Source: Kofleriaceae bacterium
GTDB lineage: Bacteria; Myxococcota_A; Polyangia; Haliangiales; Haliangiaceae
Assembly: GCA_018058095.1 (NCBI GenBank)
Contig: JAGPCO010000023.1
Location: 1 to 59,360, forward strand
Direction: 5' to 3'
Length of the DNA: 59,360 nt
The stretch's first letter is position 1; each line of letters starts with the position of its first letter. A program made the translations under genes and the position numbers. Shown piece after piece: positions 1 through 7,672 of the stretch. Below the pieces are notes generated by a model. That model saw nothing but the letters and a program-made list of their open reading frames with translations, did not search any database and was not told where the DNA came from.

Positions 1-146
1 TGTTCTTGGCACGGGAGTACTCGCCGAGTGTTGGATCGCCGAGGCTTACGCCCTCCGACCTGGCAAGCGCGCCCACCTCACTACGCGGGAGCTGACTCAC
101 CGCGTTCGCAATCGCTTGCTGCGCTTCGCGCCCCTGATCACGTCTT
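1..146 (-). pseudogene. Orphan toxin C-terminal tip, second copy (cut by window edge)
   Basis: Translating the minus strand gives a frame running off the window start that aligns well with the toxin tip encoded at 717-1073. Both share EAQQ.IANAVS.LP..EVGALARS.GV.LG.PT.G.YSR.KN with scattered substitutions. The frame has no start codon. It opens right after an in-frame TGA at 147-149 that lies inside the 26-bp repeat, so the repeat marks the exact 5' truncation point. This is a diverged paralogous copy of the same toxin tip. Its own downstream (immunity) gene would lie outside the window. The toxin activity is not recognised. Confidence 0.65.
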
Positions 147-159
147 CACGACCTTGTCC
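134..159 (-). repeat. 26-bp island repeat, copy R7
   Basis: Identical over 26 bp to the copies at 1270-1295, 1943-1968 and 1997-2022. On the minus strand it reads GACAAGGTCGTG, then AAGACG, then TGATCAGG. It separates the lipoprotein-like gene at 187-705 from the truncated toxin tip at 1-146 and supplies the TGA that closes that frame upstream. Confidence 0.85.
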
Positions 160-186
160 GTCTCCGTCGGTCCATGGTCTCCATCG

Positions 187-705
187 CTACTCGTAGACCA
201 GTGGCCCGGCGAGTCGCACCGAGGTCGACCCATTGGCTTCATCGGTCGCGACCGAAAGAACGCAGTAGGCATGGATACCAGAGCCCGTGATGTGAGTCAC
301 CGCTCCGGACGTACCCATCGCAAGATCGCCGGCCTGCCACGCTCGCTCCACATCGTCGAAGTATCCGCGAACCCCGACCGGCCGAGTCCCTCTGAACCGC
401 GCCAGTTGCGGCAACCTCGCAACCAACCCGCAGACCAATGAGACTGGGTAGTCATCACGTGGGCAATCGTTGAGCTCGCCACCCACAGTCACTCTAGCTA
501 TCCGTAGTGGCTTGCTGCAGTCTTCAGCTGTAAGAAGGCGGCTTCGGCGACGAGAGACTCCCTGAGGCGCAGGGCTCGGGCTAACGCTACCCGACTCCCG
601 CTCGGCGCCAAAGGATGCGTCTCGGCCTGGCGCAATGTGGCGCCCATTCTGCCTTGTGCAATCGGCTGTACAGAGAAACAAAAGCGTGACAATGGCAACT
701 TTCAT
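187..705 (-). CDS. Secreted or lipoprotein-like putative immunity protein
   Basis: 172 aa, ATG start. A short hydrophobic N-terminus (AIVTLLFLCTADC) looks like an export signal; the lipobox is poor because Asp precedes the Cys. A Ser/Pro/Arg-rich linker follows, then a C-terminal domain with several Cys that I do not recognise. It begins 11 bp after the stop of the orphan toxin tip at 717-1073, the usual position of a cognate immunity gene in polymorphic toxin systems. That position is the only basis for the immunity call. An exported immunity protein would fit a toxin acting in the periplasm. Lower GC than the window's core genes supports acquisition. Confidence 0.5.
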   Translation of the reverse strand: MKVAIVTLLFLCTADCTRQNGRHIAPGRDASFGAERESGSVSPSPAPQGVSRRRSRLLTAEDCSKPLRIARVTVGGELNDCPRDDYPVSLVCGLVARLPQLARFRGTRPVGVRGYFDDVERAWQAGDLAMGTSGAVTHITGSGIHAYCVLSVATDEANGSTSVRLAGPLVYE

Positions 706-716
706 ACCCTTACTCC

Positions 717-1073
717 TTACTCCTTTCTCCTTCGAAGCGCCTTCTTTATTTCCCGCTTGGATCCCGGCGACAATGGTCCCGGGGCAACCCCAGTGCTCAA
801 ACGCCGCACCTCGTCCTTCCCCGGGTCGTCATGCATGTCAACCATCACGATGTTGATTGTGTTCTTGTCCCGCGAGTATGGGCCAATAGTTGGGGCGCCA
901 AGTGTGACCCCTGCGGATCGAGCGAGTGCACCCACCTCACCACCGGGGAGCCGCGAAACCGCGTTGGCAATCTCCTGCTGCGCTTCCCCAGAGAACTGGG
1001 CCGGCGCATTCGTCGACAAACGGATACCAAGCTTCCTGTCGCGCCCATCGGGATCAACATACTGGTCAGGTCT
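717..1073 (-). pseudogene. Orphan Rhs-type toxin tip (no 5' end)
   Basis: The open frame begins just after a TGA (1074-1076) inside a degenerate repeat copy and has no credible start (a TTG occurs at 1019). The first residues read QYVDPDGRD, matching the Y-x-D-P-x-G motif that ends the Rhs core before the variable toxin domain. About 105 residues of tip follow, ending in a basic tail (KREIKKALRRRKE). The tip contains a GEVGALARSAGV segment and a later NIVMVDMHDDPGKDEV segment. I do not recognise the toxin fold. A diverged copy occurs at 1-146. This is the layout of orphan Rhs-CT modules: core tail, toxin tip, then immunity gene, without the rest of the core. It is probably silent unless recombined into a full toxin gene. 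Confidence 0.65.
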
Positions 1074-1128
1074 TCACGACCTCGTCACTCAGGACCTCGT
1101 CACTCAGGCCAGGTCTTCACGACTTCGT
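1067..1128 (-). repeat. Degenerate copies of the island repeat, R6
   Basis: Two imperfect copies sharing the GTCTTCACGAC core (plus strand) and a following CGTCACTCAG, plus a shorter CCTCGTCACTCAGG fragment between them. They immediately precede the orphan toxin tip on the minus strand and supply its upstream stop. Confidence 0.6.
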
Positions 1129-1269
1129 CACTCAGATCGGCCACTTACGCCCGCGGGTGTCCGTCCCACCGGACGCCCCCGTCCGAGACCGTCCGGCCCC
1201 CGTCCTCACCGGACACCCGGCCCGAGTCGTGTCTCCGGTTTACATGACGCCCCACTCCGCGACCCTTCC
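1129..1269. other. Non-coding spacer with 10-bp inverted repeat
   Basis: No convincing gene. A perfect 10-bp inverted repeat, CGGGTGTCCG at 1154-1163 and CGGACACCCG at 1210-1219, encloses further GTCCG/CGGAC half-sites, so a branched hairpin could form. The stretch is more GC-rich than the flanking cassettes and lies between repeat copies R5 and R6. It may be a remnant of the GC-rich host toxin gene or a transcription terminator; neither can be decided here. Confidence 0.4.
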
Positions 1270-1295
1270 CCTGATCACGTCTTCACGACCTTGTC
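1270..1295 (-). repeat. 26-bp island repeat, copy R5
   Basis: Perfect copy, downstream of the DUF6572-like gene. The 1296-1409 stretch between that gene and this repeat holds no gene that I can see. Confidence 0.85.
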
Positions 1296-1409
1296 TCCCG
1301 GCCGCCTCGGCCGCCAAGGTCATCCCGTTCGTGCCACCGACGACAAACAAGGCGTCACGGACGCGGCGAGCGAAGGACGCAGGATGAGAACTACACCTCG
1401 AGAGAAGGC

Positions 1410-1757
1410 TCAGAAATCCAAGCTCGCCAGGTCCCCGGAAGCGCTGGCAATCAATGCACTGAGTGCAATCCCGGCGCCCGAGAGCGTCTGACGCACCCGC
1501 GCAAGAAACTCGAGCGCCAATGGTGTTGGCGAACCGTGTTTGAACACAATGAGAATCTCTGCAGATCGTCCGTTTGAATCCGGATATGCCTCAAGCATCT
1601 CGCCCGACTCGATGAATCCAAGATACATGTTCAGCTTGTCCTGGAGCACCAGAATATGCTCGTTCCCAACGTCCCACTCAAGATCATCGAGAATAGTCAG
1701 GACGACTTGACCTGACTCTCTCTTAATGCCAATGCGATCTACTTCCGACAAATCCAC
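1410..1757 (-). CDS. DUF6572-like immunity protein
   Basis: 115 aa from a GTG start. The N-terminus (DRIGIKRESGQVVLTILDDL), then IESGEMLEAYPDSNGR and a short helical C-terminus, match my recollection of the DUF6572 family. Members are small proteins commonly found next to polymorphic toxins and presumed to be immunity proteins. Directly upstream on the same strand (1758-1908) are remains of a toxin 3' end, so the gene is the surviving half of a toxin-immunity cassette. Immunity genes retained without an active toxin can protect against kin toxins; that role is inferred. Confidence 0.7.
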   Translation of the reverse strand: MDLSEVDRIGIKRESGQVVLTILDDLEWDVGNEHILVLQDKLNMYLGFIESGEMLEAYPDSNGRSAEILIVFKHGSPTPLALEFLARVRQTLSGAGIALSALIASASGDLASLDF

Positions 1758-1908
1758 ATTTGATACTATACTGCTTGTGGCGGCGCACTTCCACCTGTGT
1801 CGGTGGAATCACCATGCCACCGGGAAATCCGGGTTCCCCTTGCCGGCAACGACCCCACCCGTCTTGGCAATCTCCGGAAACGCCGCCGCCTGGTTCCAAG
1901 TCAATGGC
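1758..1908 (-). pseudogene. Frameshifted toxin 3' remnant
   Basis: Immediately after repeat copy R4 one frame reads TWNQAAAFPEIAKTGGVVAG then KGNPDFP. The neighbouring frame continues it as GGMVIPPTQVEVRRHKQYS before the DUF6572-like gene starts. Joining the two frames gives a plausible single toxin C-terminus, so a frameshift near 1815 is likely. No start codon exists; the fragment is cut at the repeat. Which toxin family it came from is not clear. Confidence 0.45.
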
Positions 1909-1988
1909 GCTGATCACGTCTTCACGACCTTGTCACTCGAGGCCTGATCACGTCTTCACGACCTTGTCACTCGACCTTGTCACTCAGG
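1909..1988 (-). repeat. Clustered island repeats, copies R4 and R3
   Basis: R4 (1909-1934) has one mismatch, R3 (1943-1968) is perfect, and a partial copy (ACCTTGTCACTCAGG) follows at about 1974-1988. These copies also carry the prefix GAGT on the minus strand. With it, the repeat contains TGA at three offsets (0, 11 and 19 relative to the GACAAGG start), closing all three minus-strand frames. Confidence 0.8.
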
Positions 1989-1996
1989 GCCCATCC

Positions 1997-2022
1997 CCTG
2001 ATCACGTCTTCACGACCTTGTC
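1997..2022 (-). repeat. 26-bp island repeat, copy R2
   Basis: Perfect copy. The gene at 2010-2663 ends inside it, using the TGA of the GTCGTGAAG segment as its stop. Confidence 0.85.
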
Positions 2023-2663
2023 TCTGTGTCCAGCGCCAACCCCTCAACGCCATCGCGCCCTACAAGAACGACCCTCAGTCCGTTCTTCCACTTCAACGCC
2101 CCTAGCAGCGGACGGAAGAAGAACTCGTCGGGCTCAGTACGCGCGATGTCAGACCTCCCTCTAGCGAGTCCATTCTTGTCAGACGCGACGATCTGCATTG
2201 AGAAGTAGTCCGGACGGTGGCGACACTCCACGTGCGCCTGAATACTCCTGTTCTTGTTCCAGACGACCCTCGGCGGCCAGTCCCATGCATTGTCAAGGTT
2301 CCTAGCCAGGCACCCGCTGCGAGCGACCTCAAACAAGTTCAAGTCCCATCCTTGAGCCGCAGCTGCACGCATGGCCCCTGCGTGCAGGGAGCTTAGCGCC
2401 ACTCTCTTCTTCTGTTCCAGATCGGATTCCCGGTACGAATTGAGAGCAAACTCCACCTCTACACACAGGACGCCAAGCTGTTCGACAGGGCTCGATCTTC
2501 GAACTTCCTCAACGCACTCGACAACCTTCCAGCAGCTCGTCGTTCGCAAACCTGGAAACTGCTTCTCATAGAGGGCGGACACGCACCGAGTGCTCAGCGA
2601 GAAAGCATGGCGCACATCTCGGGGTGCATAGGGCAGATCCAGGGAGAATTCTCGCAGCTGCAT
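2010..2663 (-). CDS. Putative immunity protein, 217 aa
   Basis: ATG start; no signal peptide or membrane segment, so probably cytoplasmic. The family is not recognised. Visible features are a Cys/Trp-containing helical first half (SCWKVVECVEEVRR, GVLCVEVEFALNSYRES) and a beta-rich, Trp-containing second half ending in GLRVVLVGRDGVEGLAL. The start lies about 4 bp after the TAG that ends a truncated toxin tail (2669-2761), which is the basis for the immunity call. The last residues (DTETRS) are encoded by the island repeat R2, so the natural C-terminus may have been replaced at a recombination joint. Confidence 0.5.
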   Translation of the reverse strand: MQLREFSLDLPYAPRDVRHAFSLSTRCVSALYEKQFPGLRTTSCWKVVECVEEVRRSSPVEQLGVLCVEVEFALNSYRESDLEQKKRVALSSLHAGAMRAAAAQGWDLNLFEVARSGCLARNLDNAWDWPPRVVWNKNRSIQAHVECRHRPDYFSMQIVASDKNGLARGRSDIARTEPDEFFFRPLLGALKWKNGLRVVLVGRDGVEGLALDTETRS

Positions 2664-2668
2664 GTAGT

Positions 2669-2761
2669 CATGCTCCTACCGGGGGCGCTTCTGCAGTCTC
2701 AGTGAGTGCCCGGCTGCCTTCAGGCGTTTGGTGGCAGCCTTTTCACTTCGAAGCGCCGGCC
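2669..2761 (-). pseudogene. Toxin C-terminal tail remnant
   Basis: Directly downstream of repeat R1 on the minus strand, an open frame reads PALRSEKAATKRLKAAGHSL then RLQKRPR and a TAG stop, about 4 bp before the next gene. The basic helix and terminal basic tail resemble the ends of toxin domains. There is no start codon, so only the last ~30 codons survive, cut at the repeat. Confidence 0.45.
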
Positions 2762-2787
2762 CCTGATCACGTCATCACGACCTTGTC
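2762..2787 (-). repeat. 26-bp island repeat, copy R1
   Basis: One mismatch to the consensus. The gene at 2767-3126 ends inside it: DKVVMT plus the TGA of TGATCA are encoded by the repeat. Confidence 0.8.
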
Positions 2788-3126
2788 CTCCGAGCGACGT
2801 GTAGGAAGAGATCCGGACTCCGCCCCGTGAACGGGTACGACCTCAGAACCTGCCTTGGGCCTATTCCCCCGTGGGAGTTCCGTCTTGCCGTCGACATCAC
2901 TGTGATAGCGGAACTTCCAGTCCGAGTTCGCTTCCCACGTGCCGTCTGCTTTCCGGGTTACCGTAGCGACAACTGACATGTCGCCATCGGACAGAACGAC
3001 CTCCTCTCCACTACACAGACCAGGGTGAGCAGCGATGCTATCCCGACTTCCCCGACAGATCAGCGGAAGAATGCCGTCTGCATCGAAGTCGTTGAAGTCT
3101 GCGTATATGGTCTTCACTTGGGTCAT
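2767..3126 (-). CDS. Small cytoplasmic protein, toxin-island accessory
   Basis: 119 aa, ATG start. N-terminal half: YADFNDFDADGILPLICRGS, then EEVVLSDGDMSVVATV, suggesting a small beta-barrel-like fold. The family is not named here. It is third in a minus-strand run after the putative toxin (3710-4585) and its immunity-like gene (3202-3708), with 75 bp of spacer. It could be a second immunity protein or a passenger gene. Its C-terminal half is low-complexity, and its last six codons are the island repeat, so the 3' end may be a recombination junction. Confidence 0.5.
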   Translation of the reverse strand: MTQVKTIYADFNDFDADGILPLICRGSRDSIAAHPGLCSGEEVVLSDGDMSVVATVTRKADGTWEANSDWKFRYHSDVDGKTELPRGNRPKAGSEVVPVHGAESGSLPTRRSEDKVVMT

Positions 3127-3201
3127 GCTGGGTTCGGCTGAGGTGTGAATTGCTCTGCAGTCTCAGCAGCCCCTTGTCCGGGAGTCAGCTACCTATGCGT
3201 T

Positions 3202-3708
3202 CTAGTCCGGGGAGTATTCGCGGAGTACGAATCGCACAGCACTGATTGGGTAGCAGGCCGGAATTGCGAAGCCCGGCACAAGACGTTCGGTCAACAACGT
3301 CGAAATTGGGAACTCCAGCCTAACGCCGCCATGTTCCATCACACCAAACTCAGAAAACAACTCTCCTTCACTACTTAGAATTCTCTGTCTATCCAATGAA
3401 TCAATCGGTGGAGCGGAGGCATCCTTCGGCTCAACGAAGACTCCGTGTGTTGGCAGTGCATCGAGTCGAAAAACTCGATTCGACGGCTCGTTAGAAAATG
3501 CGCCCTCGCCGTAGTTGGCGAGCCACCCTTTTCCGCCGTGAAGCAACTCCCCTTCAACAAGAACCTCCCAAGACGCCTGCAGCCAGTCCTCAAAGGACCC
3601 GTCGAATGGGAGTCGGTCGCTAGCGCTGAGGATGCGGATCACAGTTGGAGCCGATGACTCCAAGTATTCTACGTAGCGAAGAACCTGAGCCGTTACGTCC
3701 TGATTCAT
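3202..3708 (-). CDS. Putative immunity protein of the lead toxin
   Basis: 168 aa, ATG start only 1 bp after the toxin stop, so probably translationally coupled. There is no signal peptide. An acidic N-terminal helical part (VLRYVEYLESSAPTVIRILS, then FEDWLQASWEVLVEGELLHG) is followed by a beta-rich C-terminal part ending in ISAVRFVLREYSPD. I do not recognise the family. Codon use is distinctly less GC-biased than in the genes after 4.7 kb, like the toxin tip it follows. The immunity role rests on position, size and composition. Confidence 0.55.
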   Translation of the reverse strand: MNQDVTAQVLRYVEYLESSAPTVIRILSASDRLPFDGSFEDWLQASWEVLVEGELLHGGKGWLANYGEGAFSNEPSNRVFRLDALPTHGVFVEPKDASAPPIDSLDRQRILSSEGELFSEFGVMEHGGVRLEFPISTLLTERLVPGFAIPACYPISAVRFVLREYSPD

Positions 3709-3709
3709 T

Positions 3710-4585
3710 TCAACGTCTCCAACTCTGCTGGTGTTGGATCTCGTTTCTTGCCGCCTTTCCCGGTTGCCGCTCGGGCCTGGGGAAGGTCACCTTGATTACG
3801 TTGCCACCTGGCGCCGGAGCGTACTCCTTTACTCGCTCCACGGTCACGTCTTTTCTGCTGCCATCCCGATAGGTAATCGTCGTCCTACTGCCACCATCGT
3901 AGGGTTTGCTGGACTGCTCTCGTGCGGGGCCAGCGACGCCGTTGTGCCCCGCTCGAGTCGGGAAGCCATCCGCTGCTCGATTGCCACTTCCCGGTGGCCT
4001 CTCCGGTGGCCGCCCACCCGGTACGCCGCCACCGCCGGTCCCCAAAGGACTAATCCGATCAGCCTCCTCCATGTTGGCCGGCGGAGGGGACGTCGCCGCA
4101 TCAATCAGACCGGTCGCCGCTCTCACTCTACGAGCAGCCACTCCAACTGGCCCTGGCACAAACGAAGCTACAGACGAAACCGCCCTGACCACCCGTAGGA
4201 CAGTCCGCCAGGGGACACCGTCGCTCATGCCGCGGGCGGCAACCGCCGCGTCCGCTTGGTACGTGTTTTCCACAGCAGGCCTGGTGACCAGCCCGGCCAC
4301 GTTGCGGGTCTGCACGCCGAGCGTGACGTTGCGCAGCCTGGTCCGGATCAGCACGGTGTGCAGCGGCAGGCCGCGATCGTCGTACTGGGTCGTCGACCGC
4401 GAGTACGTCTGGGCGCCGTTGTCGTCGTAGTAGATGGTCGACCACGGCTGCCCGGTCGGCGTCTTCTCCTGCAGGAACGCCCGCATCGGCCGCTGCGCCG
4501 CCGTCGGCGGCGTCGGGTTGGCGGTGTAGTGCCCGGCCCAGGAGTACGTCGAGGAGTGCCGCCGGTTGCCGAACGAGTAGTCCAC
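3710..4585 (-). CDS. Putative polymorphic toxin, 3' portion
   Basis: 291 aa from GTG 4585. The N-terminal ~100 residues are GC-rich and have a YD-type flavour (WSTIYYDDNGAQTYSRST, TQYDDRGLPLHTVL). A helical segment (VLRVVRAVSSVASFVPGP), a Pro/Gly linker, and a short basic tip (TITYRDGSRKDVTVERVKEY, then NVIKVTFPRPERQ) follow. GC content falls from about 4270 downward, separating a host-like front from an acquired tip, a pattern typical of polymorphic toxins. No Shine-Dalgarno precedes the GTG. The frame stays open upstream to a TAG at 4718-4720 without ATG, GTG or TTG, so the gene may have lost its true 5' end. The tip family is not recognised; it may be a nuclease-like or other toxin. Confidence 0.5.
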   Translation of the reverse strand: MDYSFGNRRHSSTYSWAGHYTANPTPPTAAQRPMRAFLQEKTPTGQPWSTIYYDDNGAQTYSRSTTQYDDRGLPLHTVLIRTRLRNVTLGVQTRNVAGLVTRPAVENTYQADAAVAARGMSDGVPWRTVLRVVRAVSSVASFVPGPVGVAARRVRAATGLIDAATSPPPANMEEADRISPLGTGGGGVPGGRPPERPPGSGNRAADGFPTRAGHNGVAGPAREQSSKPYDGGSRTTITYRDGSRKDVTVERVKEYAPAPGGNVIKVTFPRPERQPGKAARNEIQHQQSWRR

Positions 4586-4718
4586 CGTCCCGGCCGTCGC
4601 CGCCGGCTTCGACGGATCCGGCAGCGTGGCGGCTGCCAGGGCGAGGGTCCTGCCCCGGGGTGTGCCGGATCGGCGGCGGTCACCCCGTGGCGCTGCGCCG
4701 TGCCTCTCGTTTCGTTGC

Positions 4719-4724
4719 TATGGT
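4719..4724 (+). promoter_or_regulatory. -10 box TATGGT, leaderless start
   Basis: TATGGT, then 7 nt, then ATG 4732. The spacing suggests that transcription starts at or next to the start codon. No clear -35 is visible. Confidence 0.5.
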
Positions 4725-4731
4725 CCGGCCG

Positions 4732-7662
4732 ATGCGCTCATCCTCCCTGCGCCCCGTGCTCGCCCTGGCCCTGACCGCCATGCTGACCGCGTGTGGTGAC
4801 GACGGCGGCGGCGCCACCCCTGACGCCGACCTGCCGCCGGCCGGGCCGTTCGACGGCCTCACGCTCGAGCGCGACCTGCGCGGCGAGGGCCTGCTCGGCG
4901 CGGTCCACATCGCCCGCGACAAGTACGGCGTGGCCCACATCCACGCCACGTCGCTCGCCGACGGCGCCTTCGCCCAGGGCTACGTCATGGCCCACGACCG
5001 CCTGCCGCAGATGGACATCCTGCGCCGGTTCGGCGCCGGCACCCTGGCCGAGCTGTTCGGCGGGCTCGACCGCAGCGTGATCGACACCGACATCGAGATG
5101 CGCATCCACCGCATGCGGCCGGTGGCCGAGCAGGCCTGGGCCGAGCTGTCGGCCTCGACCGACCCGACCGACCGCGAGATCGTCACGCTGCTGCAGCGCT
5201 TCTCCGATGGCGTCAACGCCTACGCCAGCGCGCTCGGGTCCGGCCTGTGGAACCTCGACGACACGATCCTGTCGTCCTTCGACCCGGCCCGGTTCGAGGC
5301 GTGGTCGCCGGTCGACTCGCTCACGCTGGGCCGGTTCCAGGCCTTCGCGCTGTCGTGGACCGCGCCGGTCGAGCTCGACCTCACCCGCATCTACCAGGCG
5401 GCGCGCGACACCTTCGACCTGGCGTTGCCGGCCGACGCCGCCGCGTACGCGCGGCGCGGCATCTCGCGCGACCTGCTGGCGGTGACGCCGGTTGGGCGGA
5501 TCGCGACGATCGACGGCTTCCCCAACGTGACCACCGACACTGGCACGCGGTCCGACGCCGGCCGGCCACGCCGTGGCCGCGGCGGCACGACCGCCGCCGC
5601 CGCCGGCCCGACCCGGCCGCACGTGCCGCGCGAGTTGCTCGTCAACGCCCGCAAGTTCTTCCAGCGGGGCCCGCGCACCGGCCCGCTCGGCGCGCTCGGG
5701 CCGCACGCCTTCATGGCTCCGCGCGCCGGCTCCAACAACTGGGTGGTCAGCCCGGCCCTCGGCGGCGGCAAGGCGCTGCTGGCCGGCGACCAGCACCTGT
5801 CCCTGCCCAACCCGTCCATCTTCTACCCGACCCACCTCATCGTCGACGACGCCGACCCGGCGCGCGACCTCGACATCATGGGCGTGAGCTTCCCCGGCAT
5901 CCCCGGCATCATCCTCGGCAGCAACGGCAAGGCGGCCTGGGTCGGCACCGTCAGCTACCACGACGTCAACGACGTGTACCTCGAGGCCATCGCCCCGTGC
6001 CCGGGCGACGCCAGCCGCGACTGCGTGGCGCACGACGGCGGCCAGGTCCCGATCGAGAAGCGGACCGAGACCATCGAGATCGGCGTGTTCGGCACCAAGA
6101 CCGGCGAGGTCAGCGTCGAGTACGAGGTCGTGCCGCACCACGGCCCGATCATCCCGACCGTGGTCGACCAGGCCATCGTCCCGCGCGCCGCGGGCCAGGC
6201 GCTGTCGGTGGCCTACACCGGCCACGCCCTGACCCACGAGATCCGCGCCGTGTTCCAGCTAGCCCGGGCCAGCAACGTCGACGAGGCCTTCACCGCGCTG
6301 GGTGACTTCGGGTACGGCAGCCAGAACTGGGCGATCATCGACAACCAGGGCAACATCGGCTGGACCACCAACGCCAACGTGCCGCTGCGCAAGCCGGCCG
6401 CGTATACCTGGAACAGCACCAGCAACCCGACCGGGTTGGCCCCGTTCTTCGTGCTGCCCGGCGACGGCAGCGCCGACTGGGAGGGCTTCATGCCGTCGCG
6501 CTACGTGCCGCACGCCATCAACCCGCCGCAGGGCTACCTGGTCACCGCCAACTCCGACCCGGTCGGGGCGACGTTCGACGGTGACCCGCTCAACCAGCCG
6601 GTGGTCGACGGCCGCCCGCTGTACCTCAGCTCGGTCTACGCCGCCGGCGTGCGGACCGAACGTATCGCCAACCTGCTCGACGCCGCCGCCGCGCGCGGCC
6701 CGATCGACAGCGCGACCATGGCCGCCATCCAGCACGACTCGTCGTCGACGGTCGGCGCCAAGCTGCGCGACGCCATCGTCGCCGCCACCGCCGAGCTGGT
6801 CAGCCCCGGCAGCGACCCCGACGTGACCGCCTTCCTGGCCACGCTGACCGCGCCGCAGCGGGCCGCGCTGGTCGACGCGCGCGGCCGGCTGGCGGCGTGG
6901 ACCTTCGCCACCCCGGTCGCCCTCGGCGCGGCCCCGGCCGGCGAGGTGGCCGACTCGGTCGCGACCACCGTGTTCAACACCTGGATGCACTTCGCCATCA
7001 GCCAGGGCCTGGGCGACGAGTTCACGGCGATGGGCGAGGACGTGTGGGTGATGGAGGAGAACGCGCTGGTCCGCACCATCTACCAGATGCTGGTCGAGCC
7101 GACGGCGCTGGTGCAGAGCACGACCAGCAGCGATCCGATCGTGTGCGACGACGTGACCACCGCCGGCGCCGACACCGGCTGCGCGCTGTGTGTGACGCGG
7201 GCCCTGCACGCCGCGCTGACCCACCTGGCCTCGCCGGCCGGCTTTGCCAGCGCCGACGCGACCACGTGGCGGTGGGGCACGGTGCACCGCCTCACGCTCG
7301 AGCCGCTCTTCCCCAACAGCGCGCTCAACCTGCCGACCTCGCGCGAGACCAACCCCGACTGGATCGGCGGCTACCCCAAGCCGGGCGACAACTTCGTGGT
7401 CAACCGGGCCGACCAGGGCTGGCGCGACCTCGAGCTGCGCCAGCACGCCGACGGCCCGGCCCAGCGCTTCCTGGCCGAGGCCACGCCAGGCCAGCCCATC
7501 TCGGTGCGCTGGCAGTTCCCGGGCGGCACGGTGTTCAACCCGCCCGACCCGCACTACCGTGACGTGCTCGACAACTACTACATCGCCGAGCGCCACTTCG
7601 ACGCGCCGTTCACCATCCCGCAGATCGTCACCGACGGTGAGTCACGCTGGGTGCTGCGCTGA
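4732..7662 (+). CDS. Penicillin acylase family Ntn-hydrolase lipoprotein
   Basis: 976 aa. A type II signal peptide has the lipobox LTAC (Cys21), placing the enzyme on an envelope membrane. The family (penicillin G acylase, AHL acylases) matures by self-cleavage, exposing an N-terminal Ser. Here that site is SNNWVV with nucleophile Ser334 (codon 5731), preceded by a Gly/Arg-rich spacer. Other family signatures are HIHATSLADGAFAQGYVMAHDRLPQM near the N-terminus, the GDQHL segment after the nucleophile, and NWAIIDNQGNIGW. It hydrolyses amide bonds; the substrate (N-acyl amino acids, homoserine lactones or beta-lactams) cannot be told from sequence. ATG 4732 was chosen because of the lipoprotein signal and the -10 box 7 nt upstream. 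The next gene starts 10 bp later and is probably co-transcribed. Confidence 0.9.
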   Translation: MRSSSLRPVLALALTAMLTACGDDGGGATPDADLPPAGPFDGLTLERDLRGEGLLGAVHIARDKYGVAHIHATSLADGAFAQGYVMAHDRLPQMDILRRFGAGTLAELFGGLDRSVIDTDIEMRIHRMRPVAEQAWAELSASTDPTDREIVTLLQRFSDGVNAYASALGSGLWNLDDTILSSFDPARFEAWSPVDSLTLGRFQAFALSWTAPVELDLTRIYQAARDTFDLALPADAAAYARRGISRDLLAVTPVGRIATIDGFPNVTTDTGTRSDAGRPRRGRGGTTAAAAGPTRPHVPRELLVNARKFFQRGPRTGPLGALGPHAFMAPRAGSNNWVVSPALGGGKALLAGDQHLSLPNPSIFYPTHLIVDDADPARDLDIMGVSFPGIPGIILGSNGKAAWVGTVSYHDVNDVYLEAIAPCPGDASRDCVAHDGGQVPIEKRTETIEIGVFGTKTGEVSVEYEVVPHHGPIIPTVVDQAIVPRAAGQALSVAYTGHALTHEIRAVFQLARASNVDEAFTALGDFGYGSQNWAIIDNQGNIGWTTNANVPLRKPAAYTWNSTSNPTGLAPFFVLPGDGSADWEGFMPSRYVPHAINPPQGYLVTANSDPVGATFDGDPLNQPVVDGRPLYLSSVYAAGVRTERIANLLDAAAARGPIDSATMAAIQHDSSSTVGAKLRDAIVAATAELVSPGSDPDVTAFLATLTAPQRAALVDARGRLAAWTFATPVALGAAPAGEVADSVATTVFNTWMHFAISQGLGDEFTAMGEDVWVMEENALVRTIYQMLVEPTALVQSTTSSDPIVCDDVTTAGADTGCALCVTRALHAALTHLASPAGFASADATTWRWGTVHRLTLEPLFPNSALNLPTSRETNPDWIGGYPKPGDNFVVNRADQGWRDLELRQHADGPAQRFLAEATPGQPISVRWQFPGGTVFNPPDPHYRDVLDNYYIAERHFDAPFTIPQIVTDGESRWVLR

Positions 7663-7672
7663 GACTCCACCC

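Noticed and set aside
134..2787. Integron attC sites
   Set aside because: The 26-bp repeats lack the long imperfect palindrome of attC and no integrase is seen in the window.
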